Shown in pieces: positions 1 to 5,568 of a stretch of DNA of 8,562 nucleotides. Origin of the DNA: an uncultured Collinsella sp. (GTDB lineage: Bacteria > Actinomycetota > Coriobacteriia > Coriobacteriales > Coriobacteriaceae); the NCBI GenBank assembly GCA_900546085.1, contig URBS01000099.1:1-8562 (forward strand). Direction: 5' to 3'. The notes beneath the pieces were generated by a model. That model had not been told where the DNA came from and did not search any database. It saw only the letters and a program-made list of their open reading frames with translations. Both the position numbers and the translations under genes were made by a program. Position 1 is the first letter of the stretch, and each line of letters opens with the position of its first letter.

Positions 1-79
1 TTTCCAGATCCGCTATCGGGCGACGGCCATCGATCCGCTGCGCTATCTGCCGCCGCAGGGCAGTAAACCCAAGTGCTAA
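1..79 (+). CDS. C-terminal end of a probable M23-family (LytM-type) metallopeptidase, partial
   Basis: An open frame enters from the left edge (codons start at base 2) and stops at TAA 77-79, giving about 25 residues. The segment FQIRYRATAIDPLRYLP resembles the end of the M23/LytM domain, where a strand reading HFEIR..G..VDP..YL closes the fold. That domain cuts peptidoglycan peptide bridges, and such proteins are usually exported. The zinc-binding residues would lie upstream of the window and cannot be seen, so the protein could also be a non-catalytic LytM-like factor. The call rests on this short tail only. Confidence 0.5.
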   Translation, partial: FQIRYRATAIDPLRYLPPQGSKPKC

Positions 80-114
80 AAGGTTATTTTATCGCCAGTC
101 AGCATCCGGCAGGC

Positions 115-142
115 TTGTCACAGGGTGCGTAAGGGCTATAAT
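115..142 (+). promoter_or_regulatory. Promoter of the tRNA-Gly gene
   Basis: A TTGTCA -35 element (115-120) and a perfect TATAAT -10 element (137-142) are separated by 16 bp. Transcription would start near 149, about 11 nt before the mature tRNA 5' end, leaving a short leader for RNase P. This is the best sigma-70-type promoter in the window. Confidence 0.8.
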
Positions 143-159
143 GCTTCTCGCACCTCTTC

Positions 160-233
160 GCGGGCGTAGTTCAATGGTAGAACCCCAGCCTTCCAAGCTG
201 ATGACGCGGGTTCGATTCCCGTCGCCCGCTCCA
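160..233 (+). tRNA. tRNA-Gly (anticodon TCC)
   Basis: The acceptor strands GCGGGCG (160-166) and CGCCCGC (223-229) pair perfectly, followed by discriminator T230 and an encoded CCA (231-233). The anticodon loop CTTCCAA (190-196) gives anticodon TCC at 192-194, which reads GGA and GGG. The T-loop is TTCGATT (211-217) on a GCGGG/CCCGT stem with one G-T wobble. The D-arm has the short form typical of tRNA-Gly, and the whole closely follows the bacterial tRNA-Gly(UCC) pattern. The 3' half of the gene is copied downstream: exactly at 419-436, and inverted as a T-arm at 296-317. Confidence 0.97.
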
Positions 234-246
234 TAAGAATTGTTTT

Positions 247-288
247 AACGGCTTTGGTTTCCTTTGGGAATCAGAGCTGTTTTCGTTT
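247..288 (+). terminator. Rho-independent terminator of tRNA-Gly
   Basis: As RNA, 247-262 pairs with 266-281 in a 16-bp stem containing four G-U wobbles around a UUU loop. The 3' flank is U-rich (TTTTCGTTT, 280-288). It lies 14 nt after the tRNA CCA end, so tRNA transcription should stop before the downstream tRNA-derived repeats. Confidence 0.7.
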
Positions 289-294
289 ACGCGC

Positions 295-431
295 CGGGCG
301 ACGGGAATCGAACCCGTCAGGGTGCGGAGCTGAGAAAATGCGTGAGCATTTTCCAGCGCAGCACGCAAGGGCCGAAGGCCCGCAGCGAAACAAGGATTTG
401 CGAAGCAAATCCTTGGACTTCCCGTCGCCCG
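295..431. repeat. 13-bp inverted repeat enclosing three hairpins
   Basis: The ends 295-307 and 419-431 are perfect inverted repeats made of tRNA-Gly acceptor/T-arm sequence. Inside are three hairpins in tandem. The first (322-364) has an 8-bp top stem GAAAATGC/GCATTTTC with a GTGA loop, plus GCTG/CAGC and GTGC/GCAC outer helices. The second (369-381) is GGGCC-GAA-GGCCC. The third (391-415) is an 11-bp stem with a GAA loop, whose tip reads GCGAAGC, a heptamer known to form an unusually stable DNA mini-hairpin. The order suggests a folded RNA or a single-stranded DNA substrate; its function is unknown. Confidence 0.6.
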
Positions 432-441
432 CTCCAAGCTA

Positions 442-447
442 TATAAT
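442..447 (+). promoter_or_regulatory. Candidate -10 element upstream of focA
   Basis: A perfect TATAAT lies just after the second tRNA 3'-end copy. The region 17 bp upstream (TTCCCG, inside the tRNA repeat) is a poor -35 match. If used, it would give a focA leader of roughly 100 nt. The assignment rests on the -10 box alone. Confidence 0.35.
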
Positions 448-556
448 CGCAGGCCAATATGCTAATTTGGCTCGCGTTTATTTTTATACCGTCCGACCTC
501 GCGGGGCAAATGAACCAAGAGCGTTTGTCCCACATCGTAAGAAAGTAGTGATTGCC

Positions 557-1393
557 ATGGCACAGAGTAAGGCAGAATACCCCACCCCCGACTGCCTGGC
601 GCCCGCCGCGATCGAGGCTAGGTCCGAGGCCGCCGGCGTTACCAAGGCCAACCTGCCGGTCTCGAAGGCCTTTTTGCTCGCCATGTTCGCCGGAGCGTTT
701 ATCGCCTTCGGCGGCCTGTTCTTCACGGTCTTTCTGAGCGATCCCACGCTTGGCTGGGGCGCCCAGCGCTTCGTGGGCGGTCTTGCTTTTTGCCTGGGAC
801 TGGTGCTCGTGCTCATTTGCGGCGCGGAGCTGTTTACCGGTAACTCGCTTATGGTATGCGCGCTTAAGAGCAAAAAGATTACGCTCGTCCAGATGTTCAA
901 GGCTTGGGCTGTTGTGTGGATCGGCAACTTTGCCGGCGCCCTGTTCGTTGTCTTTTTGATTTACATGGCAGCTATTTATAAGCTCAACGGCGAGGCCGTC
1001 GCCAATACCATGGTGAGCGTCGCCGCCGGTAAGGTTGCGATCGACGCCGTTACCATCTTCTTCCGCGGCATTTTGTGCAACATCTTTGTCTGCCTGGCCG
1101 TATGGATCGGCACTGCCGGCAAGACCGTGGTCGACAAGGTCGTGGGCATTTTGCTGCCCATCGCTGCCTTTGTGGCCTGCGGTTTTGAGCACTGCGTCGC
1201 CAACATGTACTTTTTGCCCATGGGTATTTTGATGCACTCCTGCGGCTATGGAGCCGATGTCGCTGGCGCCGATGCCCTCAACGCTGCCGGGTTGGCGCTC
1301 AACCTTACGGTCGCCACGCTGGGCAATATCGTGGGTGGCGCCCTGATCGTGGCGCTGGGCTACTGGTTTATCTACGCCAATAAGAAGGCCTAA
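557..1393 (+). CDS. focA: Formate/nitrite transporter (FNT) family channel, FocA-like
   Basis: This 278-residue pentameric inner-membrane channel most likely moves formate (and possibly other small monovalent anions) across the membrane. Six hydrophobic segments span about residues 38-270. The conserved ELFTGN lies at 91-96. The block GFEHCVANMYFLPMG carries the central pore histidine at 212 and is closer to FocA (GFEHSIANMF.IPMG) than to NirC. The length matches the family. The ATG at 557 was chosen because the open frame upstream is translated tRNA-repeat and leader sequence. The ribosome site is weak (AAGAAAG about 10 nt upstream), and an in-frame GTG at 548 is an alternative. The adjacent Sec genes suggest export or uptake for a formate dehydrogenase encoded elsewhere. 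The substrate is inferred from sequence similarity. Confidence 0.88.
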   Translation: MAQSKAEYPTPDCLAPAAIEARSEAAGVTKANLPVSKAFLLAMFAGAFIAFGGLFFTVFLSDPTLGWGAQRFVGGLAFCLGLVLVLICGAELFTGNSLMVCALKSKKITLVQMFKAWAVVWIGNFAGALFVVFLIYMAAIYKLNGEAVANTMVSVAAGKVAIDAVTIFFRGILCNIFVCLAVWIGTAGKTVVDKVVGILLPIAAFVACGFEHCVANMYFLPMGILMHSCGYGADVAGADALNAAGLALNLTVATLGNIVGGALIVALGYWFIYANKKA

Positions 1394-1416
1394 AGCCACC
1401 AAGCCATAACCGACCA

Positions 1417-1501
1417 AAAAGGGACAGGTTTATTTTGGCAGGTTTTAGACGAGGCGCTTCGACGTCTTGTCACGAGCTGCCATAATGGACCTGTCCCTTT
1501 T
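1417..1501. repeat. Long imperfect palindrome between focA and selA
   Basis: AAAAGGGACAGGT (1417-1429) and its exact reverse complement (1489-1501) bracket the region. The pairing continues through T-G wobbles and one mismatch to GGCAG (1437-1441) with CTGCC (1477-1481), giving a stem of about 25 bp over a loop that holds a smaller AGACG/CGTCT pairing. The A-tract on one side and T-tract on the other would let it act as a weak bidirectional terminator after focA. Its size and symmetry also fit a REP- or MITE-like dispersed repeat. Only a genome search could tell which. Confidence 0.65.
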
Positions 1502-1579
1502 GCGTGCGCGCCGGTATTTATTTGCCCGATGACGATCGCGGGGGACCAGCTTTTTATTGAACATGTCGAAAGGCTTTTC

Positions 1580-3037
1580 ATGAGCGACTGCGAATCCATG
1601 TCTGCCGAGGTGCGCGGCCGCCTGCGTTCCATTCCCGCCGTTCACGAGCTGCTTGCCGAGTGGCCGGTCATGAAGGCTGCTGGCGATGCAGGCGACACGA
1701 TGGTACGCGAGGCGATTGACGCCGAGCTCGATGCCGAGCGCGCGGCGATTCGCTCCGGCGCCCCTGCAAGGAACAAGCGCGAGCTCGCCTTGGCAATTGA
1801 GCAGCGGACCCATCGCCTGTCGCTGCCGACCCTGCGCCCTGCCGTCAACGCGACGGGCGTTGTGATTCACACCAATCTGGGCCGCGCTCCGCTCGCTCCC
1901 GCGGCGGTGCAGGCGGTGACCGATGTCGCCCGAGGCTACAGCACGCTTGAGTATGACGTCTCAACCTGCGCTCGCGGGGGCCGCAAAGAGCATGCCGCGC
2001 GTCTGCTGCGCACGCTCACGGGGGCGCAGGACGCCTTAGTTGTCAACAACAATGCCGCCGCGGTGCTGTTGGTGCTTGCCGCGCATGCCTTCGGCAAAGA
2101 GGTCATCGTGAGCCGCGGCGAGCTTGTCGAGGTGGGCGGCAGCTTCCGCATCCCCGACATCATGGCGGCTTCGGGTGCCAAGCTTGTCGAGGTTGGCTCT
2201 ACCAACCGCACACATCTGGACGATTATCGAAGCGCCATTACGCCCAACACGGCGATGATCTTGAAAGTTCATCCTTCTAATTACCGTATCGAGGGCTTCC
2301 ACGAGGAGGTTTCCGCGGCGGAGCTTTCCGCGCTGGCGCATGAGCACGGGCTGTTGCTGTACGAGGATCAGGGCTCGGGCGCTTTGCTTGCAGACGGGGT
2401 GCTCGCCGATGCGGGGGAGAAGCCCACGTCCGCCTCGCTTTGCGCCGGCGTTGACGTCGTCTCGTGCTCGGGTGACAAGCTGCTCGGCGCCTCGCAGGCA
2501 GGCATTATTCTCGGCAGCGCCCAATTAATCGCCGCCTGTGCCTCGCATCCTCTTATGCGCGCGCTTCGCCCTGGCAAGCTCACGCTCGCGGCGCTCGAGG
2601 CCACTTTGCGACTGTATGTGACCGGTCCCGATGCGGCGCATCGGGAGATCCCGGTACTCAACATGCTTTCCGGCGCGCCGGCTCCGCTCGAGCGCCAGGC
2701 CAAGCGCCTGCACGACCGCATGCTGCGCAAGCTTCGCGAGGCTCAGTGCGAGGAGGCCGTGGAGCTGCAGGTTGTCGAGGGCGCCTCTACTCCCGGCGGC
2801 GGATCGCTGCCGACTGTCGAGCTCCCTACATTTTGCGTTGCCGTCTGTCCCGTCGATGGGCGTCTATCCGCCGATGGCCTAAAGCGCGCTATGGTACAGG
2901 AGCCCGATACGCCGGTTGTGACACGCGTGCGCCACGACCAGGTGCTGTTTGACGTTCGCACGCTTTTGCACGATACCGACCTTGATCTGTGCGCGTCCGC
3001 GTTGGCCGATGCCGTGCGGGCGGGTTTGCATCGATGA
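1580..3037 (+). CDS. selA: L-seryl-tRNA(Sec) selenium transferase SelA
   Basis: This cytoplasmic PLP enzyme converts Ser-tRNA(Sec) to Sec-tRNA(Sec) using selenophosphate from SelD. It is 485 residues from this start (E. coli SelA has 463). The N-terminal RSIPAVHELL matches the family's tRNA-binding N-domain. ATGVVIHTNLGRAPL, VNNNAAAVLL, VSRGELVEVGGSFRIPD and VGSTNRTH follow in the expected order. The PLP-binding lysine is K300 in SCSGDKLLGASQAGII (codon 2477-2479), and the cofactor-site aspartate is kept in DQGSG. The start at 1580 was preferred over an in-frame ATG at 1529 because GAAAGG lies 6 nt upstream and the N-terminus then aligns with known SelA. The stop overlaps selB (ATGA), so the two are translationally coupled. 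No key residue is missing. Confidence 0.95.
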   Translation: MSDCESMSAEVRGRLRSIPAVHELLAEWPVMKAAGDAGDTMVREAIDAELDAERAAIRSGAPARNKRELALAIEQRTHRLSLPTLRPAVNATGVVIHTNLGRAPLAPAAVQAVTDVARGYSTLEYDVSTCARGGRKEHAARLLRTLTGAQDALVVNNNAAAVLLVLAAHAFGKEVIVSRGELVEVGGSFRIPDIMAASGAKLVEVGSTNRTHLDDYRSAITPNTAMILKVHPSNYRIEGFHEEVSAAELSALAHEHGLLLYEDQGSGALLADGVLADAGEKPTSASLCAGVDVVSCSGDKLLGASQAGIILGSAQLIAACASHPLMRALRPGKLTLAALEATLRLYVTGPDAAHREIPVLNMLSGAPAPLERQAKRLHDRMLRKLREAQCEEAVELQVVEGASTPGGGSLPTVELPTFCVAVCPVDGRLSADGLKRAMVQEPDTPVVTRVRHDQVLFDVRTLLHDTDLDLCASALADAVRAGLHR

Positions 3038-4993
3038 GTGCGCGCGAGCTTGTCGAGTGTCCCGTTGTCGTTGGAACGGCAGGACACGTCGACCACGGAA
3101 AGTCGGCCCTTATCGAGGCGCTGACTGGCAAAAATCCCGACCGTCTGGAGGTCGAGCGCCGCCGAGGCATGACCACGGAGCTCGGTTTTGGCGAGCTCGA
3201 GCTTCCCGGCGGCAAGCTTGTCGGCTTGGTCGATGTGCCCGGGCACGCGCACTATCTGCGCGCCATGGTGCAGGGCGCCACCGGCGTGGACGTTGCGTTG
3301 CTGGTTGTTTCTGCCGTTGAGGGCGTGATGCCGCAGACGCGAGAGCACGTTCACGTGCTGGAGCTGTTGGGCGTGAGGCACCTCGTGGTGGCGCTCACGA
3401 TGCGCGATCTGGCCGATGACGAGACGGCAGAGCTCGCCGAGCTCGACGTGATGGACTTCCTCGGCGATACCGTCTTTGCCGATGCGCCCGTGGTACCCGT
3501 TTCCTCGCGCACGGGCGTGGGCATCGAGGACGCTCGATGCCGCCATCGACTCTTTCCTGGCCGATGCCGCATCCCGCCCGGTGCGCCCCGGTCTGGCCCC
3601 GCGCCTGCCCATCGACCGCTGCTTCACCATCAAGGGATCCGGGACGGTCGTCACGGGCACGCTTCACGATGCCCCCGTAGCGGTGGGCGACGAGCTCGTC
3701 TCGAGTCCCGCGGGCGTGCGCTGCCGCGTGCGTGCGATTCAGGTGCACGGCGATACCCCTCGGGCGTTGCCCGGACAGCGCGCGGCGCTCAACATCGTGG
3801 GCGACGGTGCGGGCGACCTTCCGCGTGGCGAGGTCCTCTGCGGGTCTGGTGCCGAGGGCTCGACGCTCAGGCTCATCGCCCGCTTCACGTATCTGGGGCG
3901 CGAGGGCACCAAGCCCGCGCCCTTCGAGTCCGGTACGCGCGTTCATGTGATGGCGGGTACGGCGGAGGTCCTTGGCCGTATCATGCTCATGGAGGGTGAG
4001 GGACCCATTGAGGCTGGCGAGACCCGCATCGTGCAGGTCCGTCTGGAGGAGCGCCTTCCCGTGCGATCGGGCAACGGCCTCATTGTGCTCGCGTTCTCGC
4101 CGGTGGTGCTTATCGGCGGCGGTCGTGTTCTTCTTTCGCGGTGCCGCCGCTCGCGCGTCCTCTCCGCGGGCGAGTGCGCGCTGCTCGGGGCCCTGGATGC
4201 CGACGACCGCGCCGCCGCCGTTGCCGCATGGTTGGGGCTGCAGCGCCTGCCCGTGCCTGCCGCGGCCGCAGCCCGTGCTCTCGATCTTTCGGGTGCCGAG
4301 GCGGCTGCGCTCCTGCACGGGGCGGTTTCCTCGGGTGACGCCGTGGCGCTTCATGCCGAGCGCTCGACCGAGGAGCTCTATGCCGCCCCCGCTGTGCTCG
4401 ATGCCGCCCTCGCCACGCTCGCCGTCACGCTGGCCGCCATGCACGGGGCCGCGCCCAAGCAGACGGGTTTCACGCCGGGCGAGGTCGCGCATGCCGCCTG
4501 GCCGACAGCGCGCGAAGACGTCGCGTCCGCGCTCGTTCTCGAGGGCTGTGCGCGCGGCGTGTGCACCGTCGACGGTGCCGAGGTGTTCGACCCGCACTCT
4601 GCCGCTGCGGCGATACGTGTGGTGCGCGAGGCGAGCCAGCGCATCGTGGCCGCCCTCGACGAGGCGGGTCTCGGTGCGGCGACGCTGCCTGAGGTGGGTG
4701 AGCGTCTGCAGCTCGATCGCGACACCATGACGCGTGCCCTGCGCGAGCTTTCGCTCAACCGCGCGATCGTTAAGATCGAACGCGACGTTGCCTTGTCTGC
4801 CGCCGCCGAGGCCCATGCGCGTGAGGTCGTCGCCGCGGCTATCGAGGCCGACGGCGGCGCTGCCACGACGAGCGTGCTGCGCGAGGCCCTAGGCGTGTCG
4901 CGCAAACGAGCCATCAGCATCTTGGAGCATCTGGATGCGGTGCGTTTTACGACGCTCGACAAGGAGGCCGGCGGCCTCAGATCGCTTCGTTAG
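3034..4993 (+). pseudogene. selB: Sec-specific elongation factor SelB, frameshifted
   Basis: SelB is a GTPase that brings Sec-tRNA(Sec) to UGA codons marked by a SECIS hairpin. The 5' part (3034 to about 3531, 166 codons) encodes the G domain: GHVDHGKS at 17-24 (G1), RGMTTELG (G2), DVPGH at 67-71 (G3) and VSSRTG (G5). The family sequence then continues in the next frame from about 3535 to TAG 4991-4993: IDRCFTIKGSGTVVTGTL (domain 2), the IGGGRVLLS block (domain 3), and C-terminal winged helices ending in LGVSRKRAISILEHLD, the SECIS-binding type. Joined, this is about 653 residues, close to normal size. The change is equivalent to losing 2 nt or gaining 1 nt near 3532. Unrepaired, the first frame runs to TGA 3997-3999 and ends in unrelated residues. 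G4 reads TMRD (122-125) instead of TKxD. A true mutation and a sequencing error are both possible. Confidence 0.88.
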
Positions 4994-5025
4994 GGGTTGT
5001 CGTATCACTGTCCGCCACAAAACCT

Positions 5026-5161
5026 GCCTATCTACTACGTTTAAGTGACTACCCTCGACCATACCAAAAATTGTAAAAGTAAAACCGCAGGTAGACGACT
5101 TGCCGATGTTACGAAAAAGTGGGTATGGTTAACCCTTGCTGGTTAAACGTAGTAGATGGGC
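5026..5161. repeat. Two-tier inverted-repeat element between selB and selC
   Basis: The arms 5026-5044 and 5143-5161 pair over 19 positions with a single T-G wobble, including a perfect 15-bp core (ATCTACTACGTTTAA and its complement). A second, inner pair, ACCATACC (5058-5065) with GGTATGGT (5122-5129), is placed symmetrically, exactly 13 nt inside each outer arm. The centre is AT-rich and has no plausible gene. Such a nested palindrome fits a miniature inverted-repeat element or a large cruciform or RNA hairpin. It has no T-tail, so it is not a standard terminator for selB. Confidence 0.6.
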
Positions 5162-5191
5162 CGTTTTCGTGGCGCGACACTGCGCGTTTGG

Positions 5192-5197
5192 TAAAAT
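5192..5197 (+). promoter_or_regulatory. Candidate -10 element for selC
   Basis: TAAAAT sits 12 nt before the tRNA-Sec 5' end, which would start transcription at or just before the mature tRNA. No convincing -35 element stands at 16-18 bp upstream, so the assignment is tentative. Confidence 0.35.
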
Positions 5198-5209
5198 ACC
5201 GCCACGTTT

Positions 5210-5306
5210 GGGAACGGATGGGCTCCGGTGGGCCCCGCGGTCCTCAAAACCGTTGTGAGGCGTGCAAAACGTCTTGGATGTGTTCGATTCACATACGTTC
5301 CCGCCA
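5210..5306 (+). tRNA. selC: tRNA-Sec (anticodon TCA), selC
   Basis: This 97-nt gene with encoded CCA (5304-5306) has the tRNA-Sec architecture. The acceptor GGGAACG (5210-5216) pairs with CGTTCCC (5296-5302), and the discriminator is G5303. The D-loop is TCCGGTGG, as in tRNA-Sec. The anticodon stem GCGGT/ACCGT carries anticodon TCA at 5244-5246. A long variable arm has the stem AGGCGT/ACGTCT, and the T-arm is ATGTG-TTCGATT-CACAT. Two things are odd. The position that should form the eighth acceptor pair is G5217 opposite A5295. The anticodon loop reads CCTCAAA, so the base before the anticodon (position 33) is C where U is nearly universal. Its place just after selA-selB supports the assignment. 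Confidence 0.93.
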
Positions 5307-5319
5307 ACGCATCCTGCCA

Positions 5320-5354
5320 ACCGCCACAAAGGTGCCCGTCCTCTTTGTGGTGGT
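5320..5354. repeat. 12-bp stem-loop downstream of tRNA-Sec
   Basis: ACCGCCACAAAG (5320-5331) pairs with CTTTGTGGTGGT (5343-5354), with one G-T wobble, around an 11-nt loop. It begins 14 nt after the tRNA CCA end, where a selC terminator or processing signal is expected, but no T-run follows. The 10-mer CCGCCACAAA also occurs at 5012-5021, on the other side of selC and the 5026-5161 element. A palindromic CCACGTGG follows at about 5359-5366. It may be a terminator of a non-classical kind or a dispersed repeat. Confidence 0.5.
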
Positions 5355-5489
5355 ATGGACCACGTGGACGAAACAGGTTTGAAACACGGGTTTTGCACGT
5401 CAGGCACTCAAAAACGCCTCTACCTGCATCGTAATCAAAACGAAACATCTGCTCGTCTGCTTATGCGAAACTTTCCCGCAACAGTGCGA

Positions 5490-5495
5490 TATTAT
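5490..5495 (+). promoter_or_regulatory. Candidate -10 element for gdhA
   Basis: TATTAT lies about 75 nt before the gdhA start codon. No strong -35 is present at the right distance (GAAACT at 5467-5472 is a poor match). If used, the leader would be about 65 nt and would include the 5513-5533 hairpin. Confidence 0.35.
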
Positions 5496-5512
5496 CCATA
5501 CACGATAAAGTT

Positions 5513-5533
5513 CGCGGCGCACAGGGTGCCGCG
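5513..5533 (+). promoter_or_regulatory. GC-rich hairpin in the gdhA leader
   Basis: CGCGGCGC (5513-5520) and GTGCCGCG (5526-5533) form an 8-bp stem with one G-T wobble and an ACAGG loop, ending 35 nt before the gdhA ATG. It could protect the mRNA 5' end or take part in leader control. No alternative pairing was seen that would make it a clear switch. Confidence 0.35.
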
Positions 5534-5568
5534 ACCGACACTTTTCGTTTCCTATCATTGGAGGAAGC

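Larger units (their letters stand above)
216..436. mobile_element. Small element bounded by direct repeats of the tRNA-Gly 3' end (att-like)
   Basis: The last 18 nt of the tRNA-Gly gene (216-233, starting TTCCCGTCGCCC and ending in CCA) recur exactly at 419-436, 203 bp away. Duplication of a tRNA 3' end is the usual footprint of site-specific integration into a tRNA gene. The right copy also forms a perfect 13-bp inverted repeat with 295-307 (CGGGCGACGGGAA), and that left arm continues as an inverted tRNA T-arm to 317. No integrase or other coding sequence lies between the copies: the open frames here are translations of tRNA sequence. It may be the scar of a lost island, a non-autonomous mini-element, or a local tRNA duplication. 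Confidence 0.55.

Noticed and set aside
318..416. CRISPR array or integron attC array
   Set aside because: The three hairpins differ in sequence and size. There are no equal direct repeats with spacers, and no integrase or cas genes.
295..431. A second tRNA gene on the minus strand
   Set aside because: A T-arm-like end is present, but there is no anticodon arm with a 7-nt loop and no D-arm. The rest is perfect hairpins.
171..556. Open frames over the tRNA-Gly gene and its repeats, including a 99-residue N-terminal extension of focA
   Set aside because: They are translations of tRNA T-arm and hairpin sequence (GRRESNP-type peptides), a well-known source of false proteins. The channel's conserved part starts after 557.
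3529..3538. Programmed +1 frameshift in selB
   Set aside because: There is no in-frame stop, slippery run or nearby stimulatory structure comparable to known cases, and frame 0 stays open to 3999. A simple indel or sequencing error is more likely.
3395..4816. Long minus-strand open frames opposite selA, selB, gdhA and the hydroxylase genes
   Set aside because: In GC-rich genes the opposite strand lacks stops by codon bias. The peptides are rich in Arg, His and Gly and resemble no family, while the + strand has clear homologs.
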